Shown: positions 15,736-25,663, counted from the first letter of the stretch. The stretch is 36,936 nucleotides of DNA from Nitrospirota bacterium (GCA_021789215.1 JAJYJS010000018.1:1-36936); one strand, 5' to 3'. The notes: generated by a model not told the origin, from the sequence alone. Translations and numbers: made by a program.

Positions 15736-17019
15736 TTATCTCCCCACCGTGCTCATAACGGCCCGCAGATTGTAATATTTGTCGAAGAACAGGGATTTCA
15801 AATAGAATTCGCGGGCAGGAGCGAATTTCTTCAGCTTGTAATATGAATCAGCGATATCGGAGCAGATATTAGCCCTGATAATATTGTTATGGGAAAGTTT
15901 GAGGAATTGAAGCCCGGTAAGGATGGAATCCTCATACGCGCTTATGTCGTAATACGCCCTTGTCAGGAAATAATAAACGTCGATTTCCGCAGGGTTTGCA
16001 GCTATGGCCATTTTCCATGTGTCTATCGCCAAAGCCGCATTTCCTTTTCTGTATCTGTAAAGTCCTTCATTGGTATAGACACGGGAAATGAGATGGCTGC
16101 CGACTGTATTGGACACGGACGGATCAATCAGAGCGGCCTTTTTATAATAAAAGAGGGACGTTGGGAAGGCGTCAGCCCGCGTAAGCAGGCTGCCCTTGTA
16201 GATATAATAATCCGCCTCGTTGGTCTTTCCCAGATAGAAATAGGCTTTGCCCAGATTGATATGGAATTTGTCCTGATAGCCGAGGTTGGGGTCCCACCGC
16301 CTTGCAAGGGCGTATTCGTCTACGGCCCCTGCATACATACCCTTGGCAAGATAAGCATCCCCCATCTTCAGGTAATGCTCCGAAAGCAGGTATGGAGCCA
16401 GTGAAAGCAGGAGATAAGAGAGTATGATTGCCGCCAGCGCTGTAAAGGAAAATTTTCCGGTCTTCCCCGCCGTACGGGAATTGGCAAATGCGGCTAATAT
16501 GAACAGGCTTCCGAGGACCGCCGCATACCAGCCGAGAGTGACTGCATGGAAGGTGGCATAAAGTCTGTCGGTGATGGTGTCCGTAGAGATGGAAGCGTCG
16601 AATGTCGGCTCTACCCCCAGATTGGGCGGCAGGAATTTCTTGAACGAGATTATGAGATTTTCCTGCCGGTTCAGATCATCTATCCCGATGATCCTCCTGG
16701 AGTCGAACAGTGCAAAAGTGAAGAAAAAATGCAGGGAAAGAAGTATGCCGGCAGCGCCCGATGCGAAACTCATCCACCTGAACCGTTTTGACAGGGAAAC
16801 GCAGGAGAGCAACGCCATCGAGAGAAAAAGCACGCCGTAGGAAACCCTCCCTGGAAGGTCCTCTGAAAGCCTTATGTTGCGCCCTTTTATCCACCCCAGT
16901 ATGGGCCGGTCGATCCAGCCCAGGAAGTAACTGGCAGCCAACAGCAATGCGCCTGAAAGAATAAGCGCCTCTGTGCCGAGGGACTTGCGCGGGGCCGCCA
17001 TAATTCTGTTTTCTTTCAT
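15736..17019 (-). CDS. Membrane protein with TPR repeats
   Basis: 427 residues. Hydrophobic segments lie near 17-37, 58-75, 84-104, 165-185 and 195-215, followed by a soluble C-terminal half of TPR-like units (YLKMGDAYLAKGMYAGAVDEY, ...FHINLGKAYFYLGKTNEADY, AALAIDTWKMAIAANPAEID, ANICSDIADSYYKLKKFAPA). The loop between the third and fourth helices carries FDSRRIIGIDDLNRQENLII. TPR membrane proteins are common in polysaccharide loci as assembly scaffolds or length-control partners. No catalytic motif is seen. It is tightly coupled: its ATG is 1 base after the flippase stop, and the glycosyltransferase starts just after its own stop. Confidence 0.72.
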   Translation of the reverse strand: MKENRIMAAPRKSLGTEALILSGALLLAASYFLGWIDRPILGWIKGRNIRLSEDLPGRVSYGVLFLSMALLSCVSLSKRFRWMSFASGAAGILLSLHFFFTFALFDSRRIIGIDDLNRQENLIISFKKFLPPNLGVEPTFDASISTDTITDRLYATFHAVTLGWYAAVLGSLFILAAFANSRTAGKTGKFSFTALAAIILSYLLLSLAPYLLSEHYLKMGDAYLAKGMYAGAVDEYALARRWDPNLGYQDKFHINLGKAYFYLGKTNEADYYIYKGSLLTRADAFPTSLFYYKKAALIDPSVSNTVGSHLISRVYTNEGLYRYRKGNAALAIDTWKMAIAANPAEIDVYYFLTRAYYDISAYEDSILTGLQFLKLSHNNIIRANICSDIADSYYKLKKFAPAREFYLKSLFFDKYYNLRAVMSTVGR

Positions 17020-17020
17020 G

Positions 17021-18508
17021 TCATTCCGCGTCGCCCTGCGCCGCTGGAGCCGCAGACGGTTTTTCCGGTTTTCTGAAAAATAAAATACTTTCCTTGAGCA
17101 CGGCGATCTCGCTCCCTGAGAGCGTCTTGAGAATTATGTTTGCCAGGGCGAAAGCTGACAGGCTTGCAAGGGCCCCGGCAATCATGACAATGGGCGCGGA
17201 GCCGGCAAACTGGTACAACACAGCCCACATTGCGAGCCCCGCAACAAGAGGTTTCCACAAGGGCTTGGTGAAGGAAATTTTCTTGTATATTGATTTAAGG
17301 AAATATACCCCGGCGCCAAACAGCAGGACCTCTGAGGCGAGCGTCCCGATGCAGGCCCCGATAAAATCGAACCTTGGTATCAATATGTAATCGAGAAGTG
17401 CATTTATACCGAGACTGAGGAATGAGCTGATGGCGTATAGCCGTTGTTTGCCGAGGGCCGAAAATAAATAGATGAACTGCGCACTAGGGAATAAAAACAA
17501 TATGGCGATGCTCAGGATATGAAGCGCCCTGTAAGAGGACACGAACTTTTCGCCGAAGGCAATAAAAATAATTTCCCTGGACAGAGTAGCCAGGACCACG
17601 ACGATGGGAACGCTTATCAGGCACATGAACTTAAGGTTTCTCTCGTAAGCATCGAACAGTTCCTGGTGCGATTTTTTTGCCAGCCGCGAGAAGACCGGAA
17701 ACAGAGAAATGGTCAGCGTCTGGGGCAGCAAGGTCATTGCCTGGACAACCTTATAGGAGGCGCTGAAGAGGCCGACTGAGGCCTTTGTGCTTATTGCCGA
17801 AAGTATCAGTATGTCGACCTGCCATGAGACCTTCCTTAGTATGCTCGATATGCCGACCGGAACGGCCTCGAAGACAAGATACCACCATTTTTTCAGGTCC
17901 AGGACCATTTTCGGCCTGCCATATCTTTTGCTGATAATGACGTAGTAAAAAAACCACAGCAAAATGTTTGTAACCAGGTAGGCAGCGGCGATTTCGACAA
18001 GTCCCTGCCTGAGTTTTATCAGGGCAAAGATAAATGCCAGGAGCAGGACCTTGTGAAGTATGAACCCCGCCGCATTGTATTCCATTTCCTCCATGGCCCT
18101 GAATATGGAGCTGTATCCTATTGCATGTACGGTTGCAAGGACGGCTATCCCCATTATATACGTCGCGTTCCTGACATCCGGCTCGATGTTGATCACATTG
18201 ACGATGATGGCTATCAGAATGAAAACGATGACTGAGAAGACCCATATGAGCGACTTGGTTACCCCCAGCTGATAGGGGAGTTTGTCCCTGTTAACCGAAA
18301 TTTCCCGTACAAGGATATTGTTCAGGCCGGAATCGGCTATAAGCTGGAAAGCGCCCACCAGTGCGAGTACAAAAGAATACTTTCCGAAACCTGCCAGCCC
18401 GAGATAGCGGGCGACAATTACGGTCGTGAGGAAATTCAGTCCGAACCCTATCATTTCGGACGACAGTATTACAGCCATATTCTTTGCGATCCGCCGTGAT
18501 TGTTTCAT
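17021..18508 (-). CDS. Wzx-type polysaccharide flippase (MATE/MOP superfamily)
   Basis: 495 residues with about 12-14 membrane helices. The N-terminus (KNMAVILSSEMIGFGLNFLT then TVIVARYLGLAGFGKYSF) is the classical start of the Polysacc_synt/RfbX family, with YLGLAGFGKYSF its best-known signature. It should flip undecaprenyl-linked repeat units to the periplasmic face. ATG 18508 lies 2 bases after the TolC-like gene's stop. No Wzy polymerase is obvious in the window, so polymerisation may be done by another gene or may not occur. Confidence 0.9.
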   Translation of the reverse strand: MKQSRRIAKNMAVILSSEMIGFGLNFLTTVIVARYLGLAGFGKYSFVLALVGAFQLIADSGLNNILVREISVNRDKLPYQLGVTKSLIWVFSVIVFILIAIIVNVINIEPDVRNATYIMGIAVLATVHAIGYSSIFRAMEEMEYNAAGFILHKVLLLAFIFALIKLRQGLVEIAAAYLVTNILLWFFYYVIISKRYGRPKMVLDLKKWWYLVFEAVPVGISSILRKVSWQVDILILSAISTKASVGLFSASYKVVQAMTLLPQTLTISLFPVFSRLAKKSHQELFDAYERNLKFMCLISVPIVVVLATLSREIIFIAFGEKFVSSYRALHILSIAILFLFPSAQFIYLFSALGKQRLYAISSFLSLGINALLDYILIPRFDFIGACIGTLASEVLLFGAGVYFLKSIYKKISFTKPLWKPLVAGLAMWAVLYQFAGSAPIVMIAGALASLSAFALANIILKTLSGSEIAVLKESILFFRKPEKPSAAPAAQGDAE

Positions 18509-18510
18509 TT

Positions 18511-19881
18511 TTATTTGGCGGATGTATAGGACTGCCCTGTCGATTTGAGCAATTCCAGATAGGCAATTCTCAGGTTGTATTTTGCATCCGAAAGCGCCTT
18601 CCGGCTTGCATACAGCGTATATTCGGCGTCCATCAGAGAGGAAAGGGAGGTGAGGTTCTGGTCGAACTGTGCTCTCATCAGTCTCGCAAACTCAGTTGCC
18701 TGCTCGACGGCCTTTTTCTTGGTTTCGATATCGGCCTCCCAGTTATGGATTTTTGCATAGGCCCCGATGACGTCCTGGACGATTGTCCCTTTCACGGACT
18801 GAAGGGTTTTCTCCTCCTTGGTGACCAGCAGGGCTTTGCTCCTGACATTTGCCCGGGTGGCCCCGAATTCGAACAGGGGCATGCTCAAATGCACCATCCC
18901 TATGAAAAAGGTGTTGCTGCGTGCCCGGTAGTCGCTGGACGCAGAACCGTCGGCAATGATGGAGACTTCCGGATACAACTGGCTTTTTGCAAGACGCTGC
19001 TCCTCTTGGGCAATTGAAATCCGCATTTCCTGCTCTTTGATCTCGTGCCGGTTTGCGAGTGCGGCTGCTTTCAGGGCATCAAGAGGCGGCAGGCTGCGCG
19101 TGGAAAAGCCTTTGTCCGTAATATCTATTTTCTGCATGGGGTCCATCCCCATATTCATGGCCAGGCCGGCCATGATCCGGGGGGTCGCGTTCTGTGCGCT
19201 TGCAAGCTCCTGTTCTCCGAACGCGAGCTTGACTTCAGATATGAGGAGGTCGTTTTTCGAAAGGAGCTGTTGGCGGTATTTTCCGGCGGCGAGGTCATGA
19301 TCGAGCTTGAGGGATTTTATGTGCTCCTCTGCGGCCTTTACATCCTCCTTGTTTTTCAGCAACTCGATAAAAGAGGAGCCGATCGTGTTCGCCAGCGCAT
19401 TTTTCTTTGCCTCATAAGTGCTCTTGTCCAGCAAGTTCTGGCTCTCCGATTTCTTTATCGAGGGCGCGTTTTTTGAAAAGAAGGAGCCCTCCTTGACTAT
19501 CGGGATTGTAAGGGTGAGACTTCCTATTGCGAACTCTCCGGAGGCCGTCCTGCTTCTAAGCCCCTCTTCGGTTACTCCCCTGACCGTTGCAAAGGGACTG
19601 GTCGGGCGGCCGGTCAGATAACCGCTCTCGGCGTTGAGTTCGAGGCGGGGCAGGAAGAGTTTCCTTTGATACGAAAGATCATATGCCGATGCCGCCATGG
19701 CTGCTTCCGCCGATTGCAAATCCGGGTTGTTCCTGATTGCATACCCGATGCAGCGTTGAAGAGTCCAGAGGTCTCCGGCAGACCGGGAACCGGCTGAGTA
19801 GGCGTAAACTGAGGGCATCAGAACGGCAAATATGAAGATAACTGATGGGAAAAGTCTTCGTGTGATTATTGCCTTTGCCAA
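18511..19881 (-). CDS. TolC-family outer-membrane protein
   Basis: 456 residues with a signal peptide (about 1-29, ending SVYAYSAG). The mature protein opens with LWTLQRCIGYAIRNNPDLQS, the normal N-terminal motif of TolC-like channels, and has long Ala/Lys/Gln-rich coiled helices in two halves. The start is TTG 19881 with AAGGAG 8 bases upstream. There is no lipobox, unlike the NodT-type protein at 3165. It follows the HlyD-type adaptor gene by 19 bases. Together they could form a trans-envelope conduit, yet no inner-membrane pump gene is next to them. Confidence 0.87.
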   Translation of the reverse strand: MAKAIITRRLFPSVIFIFAVLMPSVYAYSAGSRSAGDLWTLQRCIGYAIRNNPDLQSAEAAMAASAYDLSYQRKLFLPRLELNAESGYLTGRPTSPFATVRGVTEEGLRSRTASGEFAIGSLTLTIPIVKEGSFFSKNAPSIKKSESQNLLDKSTYEAKKNALANTIGSSFIELLKNKEDVKAAEEHIKSLKLDHDLAAGKYRQQLLSKNDLLISEVKLAFGEQELASAQNATPRIMAGLAMNMGMDPMQKIDITDKGFSTRSLPPLDALKAAALANRHEIKEQEMRISIAQEEQRLAKSQLYPEVSIIADGSASSDYRARSNTFFIGMVHLSMPLFEFGATRANVRSKALLVTKEEKTLQSVKGTIVQDVIGAYAKIHNWEADIETKKKAVEQATEFARLMRAQFDQNLTSLSSLMDAEYTLYASRKALSDAKYNLRIAYLELLKSTGQSYTSAK

Positions 19882-19900
19882 AACGTGATCTCCTTTCGGC

Positions 19901-21031
19901 TTACGACTGTTTGGATTTTCCGTTTTCTTTCATTATCCGCACCTTATCTCCGTCTTTCAGAAATTCCAGTCCGGCAGTTACAACGCGGTCTCCTTCCTTC
20001 AGACCTTCGACTATTTCCGTTAATCCGTCCGAGGAGACCCCTGTCTTCACCGCTCTTATGTGCGCGGTCGAATCCGGGCCGACAACAAACACGGTTGCGC
20101 TTTCGCCCACAGGGTTGATTATGGAGACGGTCGGGGCGGCAAGGGCCTTTTTATAGTTCCTGATCCTGACAAAGCCGGTCAGTCCGGGTGTGAGCCTCAT
20201 CTGATGATTGGGGATTTTCACAAAGGCGACGAACGTCCTCGTCTTCGGATCGGTGTTGGGATCCATCTTGGTTATTTCACCCTTGAATACCTCATTGGGA
20301 AAAGCGTCGAAAACGACCTCTACCTTTTGGTTCAATTGCGTGTACGCGATCCTGTTTTCAGGGACCCTGGCCATTATGTAAATGTCGTCAATGACGCCAA
20401 GGGTGAACAGCGGGGCCCCCAGCCTCGGTATCTCACCGGGGTTGATCGACCTTTCAAGAACAATGCCCGCGACCGGACTTTTGACGACCGTCAAATCCAT
20501 ATCCTGCCTTGCCTTCTCGAATTCCCGCACCGCCGTGGAGTATTCGTATTCCGACTCCTTTACCTTGGCGTCAGCCTTCTCGATTTCCACCTTTGGAATA
20601 AGAGACTGCCTGTAAAGGTTCACGAGTCTCTGATAAGCCAGCCTGCTGTATTCGAGCGAGGTTTTCGTTCTGGTGACGTTATCCCTGCACTGGTCTGCGG
20701 TCGCCTTTATCAACCGCCGGTCGAAGACGGCGAGCGGCTGTTTTTCCCTGATCCTGTCTCCGATTTTTACGTTTACTGAGAGCACAACCTGATCGAGTCT
20801 TGCCGACATTGTCACCTTTTCAAGCTGGCAGGTCTGGCCGCCGGCCCCGATGACGTCGTTGATTTCCATTACGGAGACCCTGTCCAGGACGACAGGCATC
20901 GGAGCGTGCGCCCGTGCCGCTTTTTTCGGGTCGGTTGCGAATATGTGCTTAACCGCGAGAGTTGATGTGACGGCGATTCCTATCACTCCTGCGGAAATGG
21001 CTGCAATAATAATCTTTGTTTTTTTGCTCAT
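19901..21031 (-). CDS. HlyD/RND-type periplasmic adaptor
   Basis: 376 residues with an N-terminal anchor (6-27), lipoyl halves (SARLDQVVLSVNVKIGDRIR and KSPVAGIVLERSINPGEIPR), an alpha-hairpin (about 110-170), a beta-barrel (VPENRIAYTQLNQKVEVVFD) and a membrane-proximal domain (GDRVVTAGLEFLKDGDKVRI). The C-terminal domain is more typical of RND adaptors than of ABC adaptors. Its ATG overlaps the stop of the GT4 gene by one base (TAATG), so it is coupled to glycan genes. No RND pump is present, which raises the possibility that it serves glycan export with the TolC-like protein. Confidence 0.87.
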   Translation of the reverse strand: MSKKTKIIIAAISAGVIGIAVTSTLAVKHIFATDPKKAARAHAPMPVVLDRVSVMEINDVIGAGGQTCQLEKVTMSARLDQVVLSVNVKIGDRIREKQPLAVFDRRLIKATADQCRDNVTRTKTSLEYSRLAYQRLVNLYRQSLIPKVEIEKADAKVKESEYEYSTAVREFEKARQDMDLTVVKSPVAGIVLERSINPGEIPRLGAPLFTLGVIDDIYIMARVPENRIAYTQLNQKVEVVFDAFPNEVFKGEITKMDPNTDPKTRTFVAFVKIPNHQMRLTPGLTGFVRIRNYKKALAAPTVSIINPVGESATVFVVGPDSTAHIRAVKTGVSSDGLTEIVEGLKEGDRVVTAGLEFLKDGDKVRIMKENGKSKQS

Positions 21032-22239
21032 TATTTGGTCCCTCCAGCTTTATTGTCAGGAACGATTTTTTTATAGATCGCTTCGATTTTCTTCGCAAGG
21101 GAGCGCCAGTCGAAGTTGCCCTTGACTGCCGCTTTTGCATTTGTGCCGAGTTTCTTTCTCAGCGCCGGATCGCGCAGCAGGAGGGATATTGACCGTCCGA
21201 ACGCGCCGGAATCGGACCCTTTCACCACCATGGCATTTAAATTGTTTTCCAGACCCTTCGAGGAGCCTTCGAAGGCGACAATCGCTTTTCCGGCGGCCAT
21301 ATAGTTCAGGAGCTTCACGGGGAACCCGGGACAGGAAGTCCGCGGTACGGCCGCCACATCCGCCGACGCGAGAAAATAAGGTATTTCTTCAAGCGGGCGC
21401 TCGTCCGTAAAGATAACGTGGTCTGCAATCCCCAAGGCGGCGGCCAGTTGCTTATGCCGGGCGAGATCGGCGGGGTTTATTATATTCCCCACGAGAAGCA
21501 AAACCGCGTCCCGGATATCCTCTATGACTGTCCGCATTGCCTTGATCAGGTGCTCGATTCCCTGGAATAAATCCAGGGTCCCTGTATAGACCACAAGCGG
21601 CCGGCTGCCTATGCGGTGCCGCTCACGCATCACCTCCGGGTTTTTCCCTTCGAACATCTCGATATTGACTCCAGCCGGGATAATGGAAATCCTCTCCCGG
21701 GGGATCCCCTTCCGCAACACGAATTTTTCGAGTTCTTCCGAGACCACGGTCACATGGTCTCCCATTTTCGGGACGGCATTGTCGAGGAAACCGGCAATTT
21801 TGACTGCCAGTTTTTTGGGCCTTATGAAGTTGTACTGGGGTAGTTCGCTTATCATGTTGTTTACCGCATTGTAGAGCATGGGGGTCCTTGTGATTTTCTT
21901 TGCAATATAGCCAGCCAGCGCCCCTTCGTAATTGTGGGCGTGGATGATATCTATTTTCTCCTGCCGGATTACCCTGCAGAGCTTTGCAACCAGCAGAAAA
22001 TCAAGGAAAGGTTTGTAATATGTGGGGCCGACGGATATCCTTTTTCCCTGCAAGATACTGCCCACCCTGTGTATGGTGATGCCGTCGACCGGAATATCCT
22101 GTCCCATCGCGTATGTAACGACATGGATGCGGTGTCCCAGCGAGGAAAGGGCCTGGGACATCTCCCTTATACTGGCGGGGGACCCGTGGTTCGCGGGGAA
22201 GGGGCAGGCCGCAACCATTGAGATGGAAAAAGTTCTCAT
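21031..22239 (-). CDS. Family 4 glycosyltransferase
   Basis: 402 residues of GT-B fold. The N-terminal acceptor domain has the Gly/Ser loop PANHGSPASIREMSQALSSL and IIHAHNYEGALAGYIAKK. The C-terminal donor domain has RPLVVYTGTLDLFQGIEHLI and a terminal helix typical of GT4. The usual EX7E region reads AAVPRTSCPGFPVKLLNYMA, where the first Glu is replaced by Arg/Thr-rich sequence, a moderate divergence. ATG 22239 follows GAGGAG. It probably adds a sugar to the lipid-linked intermediate on the cytoplasmic side. Confidence 0.85.
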   Translation of the reverse strand: MRTFSISMVAACPFPANHGSPASIREMSQALSSLGHRIHVVTYAMGQDIPVDGITIHRVGSILQGKRISVGPTYYKPFLDFLLVAKLCRVIRQEKIDIIHAHNYEGALAGYIAKKITRTPMLYNAVNNMISELPQYNFIRPKKLAVKIAGFLDNAVPKMGDHVTVVSEELEKFVLRKGIPRERISIIPAGVNIEMFEGKNPEVMRERHRIGSRPLVVYTGTLDLFQGIEHLIKAMRTVIEDIRDAVLLLVGNIINPADLARHKQLAAALGIADHVIFTDERPLEEIPYFLASADVAAVPRTSCPGFPVKLLNYMAAGKAIVAFEGSSKGLENNLNAMVVKGSDSGAFGRSISLLLRDPALRKKLGTNAKAAVKGNFDWRSLAKKIEAIYKKIVPDNKAGGTK

Positions 22240-22248
22240 GTCGCTCCT

Positions 22249-23940
22249 CTACAAATAACCCAGCCCTTTGAGCTTGTCCCTGATTTCATCGGTCTCTTCT
22301 TCGGAGTATGCGGAAAAACCCTCTTCCGGTCCGGACGGGGCGGCATCCCTGTACGCTACGGTCCTGGCCAGGCCCTGGTAAAAACAATCCATAAGCACCT
22401 TTCCGTCCATATCGGAGGGGACCGGGAGCCCGAGAAGATGAAGCACGGTCGGGGCCAGATCGGTGATATGTATATCGCTGTCCAGAAGTGCCTTGCAATC
22501 GACTTTGCTGCCTGAAATTATAAAAATCCCCTCATCCCGGTGGCTCCCAGACCGGTTGAGCATAAAATCGGAGTTCCTTATCTCCGCGGGGCTCATGGTA
22601 TCGATGAGGATTTTTTTTTGGCAGACAAAACTCGGTCTGCTCAAGTAGGAGTAGCCGTTGTCGTAATCCCACGATATGATTATATCGGGCGCCTTTTCCA
22701 TATGATCTCCATGATAAAGCTCTTCCTTACTGTAGGCCCTGCGGACCAGCTTCCTGCCGCTGTCATCCGTCCACTCATGGAGAAGTGATATGGTCCTCTT
22801 TACGATATCGTTGTATTCGCTTTTTTCAACTGTCCCGTCCGGTTCCCTTCCACGCAGGTTCACTCTCAGGGTGGGATAATAGGGAGTTTCTTCCGAATAG
22901 ACTTTTGTCTTTGTCCAGTCGATATAGGAAAACCTCAGCTTCGCTTCCCATTTCAGTCCAATGCCTTTAGGATTGAACCGCAGGTGTTTGATAAGTTTCT
23001 TGGGCAGCAGCACCCTGACAGAGGCTTTCAGTTTGTCCAGACCTTTATGGAACCTTGCCGTTGCCGGCTGGGTTTTAAACGTGAGCAGGCCCTGGCTCTC
23101 CAGGAATTTGTTGACATAGATCACCCTGTCGCCCGCCCCTCCGGCGCCGTGGTCCGACATGACAATGACCGTGGTCTCATCCGAAACGGCGCTCAGCAAA
23201 TCACCGATATGTTTGTCTACCTGTTCGTATATCCCGTATATCGGATCGAACCCGCAATTATGGCGGCCTTTATCCCTCTGGGGACAGTCCATGTCATGGT
23301 ATTTCCAGAAATGATGGATGGCGGCATCGGTTTCGCCGAAGACGATCATGAACAGGTCCCACGGTTCGCGGTTCAGGATATAGGAGGCCGTTGCCGCCTT
23401 TCTGTCCAGGACAGCGCTCATGGCCTCAACGGCCTTGTCTATCCGGCCGGCCTTCAGGTGCTTCGCAAAGCTTGCCGAAACGATGTATTCTCCCACATTT
23501 TCCTTCAGTTCATGGAACAGCTCCCTGGGATACATGATCCTTTCATCCATGAACGGGGCATCGAACCCTGAAATCATTATCCCGTTTATCTCCTCGGGGG
23601 GATATGTTACGGGCACCCCGATTACCGCGCAGCGCTTTCCAGCTTTGCTCGCGGTCTTCCACATCGTTTCGCATTTCCGGTGCCTGGCATTCATTATGTC
23701 CAGTTCATACGTGCCGTCTTTCCTCTCCATAAAATCAAATACCCCGTGTTTGCCGGGGTTCCTGCCTGTCATAAAGGCATTCCATGCCGGAAAGGTCATG
23801 GGCGGCAGCGTAGACCGCAGATTCCGGTATAGGCCGGTACGCATCAGTTTTGCCAGGTTCGGCAGTTTCCCCTGTTCGACCCATGGCCCTATAAGGTCGA
23901 AAGTCCCTCCGTCAAGTCCTATGATCATTACCTTTGGCAT
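22249..23940 (-). CDS. AlkP-superfamily phosphodiesterase/nucleotide-pyrophosphatase-like protein 1
   Basis: 563 residues and no signal peptide, so predicted cytoplasmic. Metal-site motif GLDGGTFD (Asp10) opens the protein. The catalytic Thr region is PPMTFPAWNAFMTGRNPGKH (Thr49). Further metal ligands lie in FGETDAAIHHFW (Asp205, His209/210), MSDHGAGG (Asp263, His264) and the late GSHRDEGIF. This order matches type I phosphodiesterase/nucleotide pyrophosphatase relatives (PF01663). The protein ends in LKGLGYL, a tail also present on the next protein. ATG 23940 lies 4 bases from the preceding gene's stop. The substrate is unknown; nucleotide sugars, nucleotides or phospho-lipids are possible. 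Confidence 0.8.
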   Translation of the reverse strand: MPKVMIIGLDGGTFDLIGPWVEQGKLPNLAKLMRTGLYRNLRSTLPPMTFPAWNAFMTGRNPGKHGVFDFMERKDGTYELDIMNARHRKCETMWKTASKAGKRCAVIGVPVTYPPEEINGIMISGFDAPFMDERIMYPRELFHELKENVGEYIVSASFAKHLKAGRIDKAVEAMSAVLDRKAATASYILNREPWDLFMIVFGETDAAIHHFWKYHDMDCPQRDKGRHNCGFDPIYGIYEQVDKHIGDLLSAVSDETTVIVMSDHGAGGAGDRVIYVNKFLESQGLLTFKTQPATARFHKGLDKLKASVRVLLPKKLIKHLRFNPKGIGLKWEAKLRFSYIDWTKTKVYSEETPYYPTLRVNLRGREPDGTVEKSEYNDIVKRTISLLHEWTDDSGRKLVRRAYSKEELYHGDHMEKAPDIIISWDYDNGYSYLSRPSFVCQKKILIDTMSPAEIRNSDFMLNRSGSHRDEGIFIISGSKVDCKALLDSDIHITDLAPTVLHLLGLPVPSDMDGKVLMDCFYQGLARTVAYRDAAPSGPEEGFSAYSEEETDEIRDKLKGLGYL

Positions 23941-23944
23941 ATGA

Positions 23945-25663
23945 TTACTCCAGATAGCCCAGGGCCTTGAGTCTTTTCTTTATCATGTCGGCCTCCTCGT
24001 CCGAATACGAGCCCTCACCGGGTCCATCCTGAACCGGGTCTGAAGGGGGAGCGTAATTTATCGGATGATCTCTGAGATACTCCCCGGAGAACGCGCTCTC
24101 TATTACCTTTCCGTCCATATCCTCAGGGATTGGGCAGCCCATCAGATACAACAGCGTCGGCGCAAGGTCGGCAATGCCGGTCCCGTCCGGGACATGGGCA
24201 TGCCTGAAGGGGCGCCCTTTGAAAAGGAATATCCCCTTGTACCGGTGGGTCCCGCTCCAGTTCACAAAGTTGTCCGCCCCTGCGCTAAGTTTCTTCACGA
24301 CTGTGCCGTCACTTTCCTGAGGACTGGGGCGGAGGGTAAAGCTGTCGTCGTCCCACCAGCTCAACAGCAAATCCGGAGCCGACTCGGCATAAGGGCCCGT
24401 GTACACTTCATGCTTCCTGAATATCCCCTTCACCACCTTTGTGCCTGTTTCAGGGTCTTTCAGTCCGTGCAGCCTGTCTGTGATAAAACCGAGGAGTTCT
24501 TCGTATTCCGCCCCGGGGTTTACCGTGCCATGGGGGAATTTTCCCTTCAGGTTTACGTAAACGTTGGTATAAGTGGGGAGGACCTCGTAGCAAAAGGCCT
24601 TTGTACTTTCCCAGTCGATAGCGGACAGTGAGGTAAGGCTCGTCTCCCATTTCTTTCTCACACCCGGGAAAAAGTTTGCGATCTTCGCTTTCTGCCGCGG
24701 GGTCAGGGTCCGCCTCAGGAGAGGGTCAAAGGTCTTGACGGCTAGATGGAGAAAGGACCGGGGACTGGTTTCTTTGAACTTCAGCACACCTATATCGGCC
24801 ATGTACCGGTTGAGGTGGACAATCGTGGGGCTCGATGGCCCGGCCCCGTGGTCGGACATGAGCACAATGGTCGTGTCTTCAGGGACCGCCTCCAGCATCT
24901 CGCCCAGTTTGGTGTCGATTGTCTGGTATGCGTGCAGGATGGCGTCTTTGAATTTGGAGGAGCCGTTCCCGTCGTGGCGGAAATGGTTTTTGTCCATATA
25001 ATGCCAGAAGTAGTGTTGTATCTGGTCCACTGAACAGAAGACGAGCATGAACACATCCACGGGGTGTCTCCCGAGCAGATGAACGGCCAGTTTTGCCCTG
25101 TGGTCTTCAAGCGTGGCCATTTCCCTGAGCACGGCGTCCCTTTTATCGTCCGAGCGCATGAATTCGAGGTGACGTATTTCAAGCCTGACACCTCCGAAAT
25201 CCCTTTGCAGTTCATCCCTCAGGGACCCCGGGTATATGAAATCCGAATTCTCGTCGGGCGTATCCATGCCCGATATCATGAAGCCGTTAACCTTCTCGGG
25301 CGGGAAGGTCATGGGCACATTTACTACGCCGACTGTCTTTCCGTGGCCGCTGAGGATGCTCCAGATGGTCCTGCTCCGTCTTGTATTCGCGTTGGTATAG
25401 TCGAAACCGTATGTGCCCGGCTTTGGCGATATGAAGTGGAACAGCCCGTGTTTTCCGGGGTTTTTGCCCGTCATGAAGGACGTCCATGCAGGCGAGGTGA
25501 GGGGCGGGATGGTGGAGTCAAGATTTCCCCATGCGCCGTTCTGCATCAGATGCCGCAGATGGGGCAATTTCCCTTCCTCAGCCCACGGGGCGATCAGGGA
25601 GAAGGTCGCCCCGTCGATTCCTATTATCAGAATTTTTGAAGCTGTTTTTTTATCCGTGCTCAC
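23945..25663 (-). CDS. AlkP-superfamily phosphodiesterase/nucleotide-pyrophosphatase-like protein 2
   Basis: 572 residues, predicted cytoplasmic, a clear paralogue of the preceding entry. Motifs are GIDGATFS (Asp17), PPLTSPAWTSFMTGKNPGKH (Thr56), CSVDQIQHYFWHY, LMSDHGAGPSS and GTHRYKGIF. It ends in LKALGYLE. The start is GTG 25663 with GGAG 8 bases upstream. The 71-base gap to the acyltransferase gene at 25735 contains a small hairpin (AAAAGCA 25711-25717 with TGCTTTT 25724-25730), the only larger break in this part of the operon. All metal-site residues seem intact, so it should be active. Confidence 0.8.
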   Translation of the reverse strand: MSTDKKTASKILIIGIDGATFSLIAPWAEEGKLPHLRHLMQNGAWGNLDSTIPPLTSPAWTSFMTGKNPGKHGLFHFISPKPGTYGFDYTNANTRRSRTIWSILSGHGKTVGVVNVPMTFPPEKVNGFMISGMDTPDENSDFIYPGSLRDELQRDFGGVRLEIRHLEFMRSDDKRDAVLREMATLEDHRAKLAVHLLGRHPVDVFMLVFCSVDQIQHYFWHYMDKNHFRHDGNGSSKFKDAILHAYQTIDTKLGEMLEAVPEDTTIVLMSDHGAGPSSPTIVHLNRYMADIGVLKFKETSPRSFLHLAVKTFDPLLRRTLTPRQKAKIANFFPGVRKKWETSLTSLSAIDWESTKAFCYEVLPTYTNVYVNLKGKFPHGTVNPGAEYEELLGFITDRLHGLKDPETGTKVVKGIFRKHEVYTGPYAESAPDLLLSWWDDDSFTLRPSPQESDGTVVKKLSAGADNFVNWSGTHRYKGIFLFKGRPFRHAHVPDGTGIADLAPTLLYLMGCPIPEDMDGKVIESAFSGEYLRDHPINYAPPSDPVQDGPGEGSYSDEEADMIKKRLKALGYLE

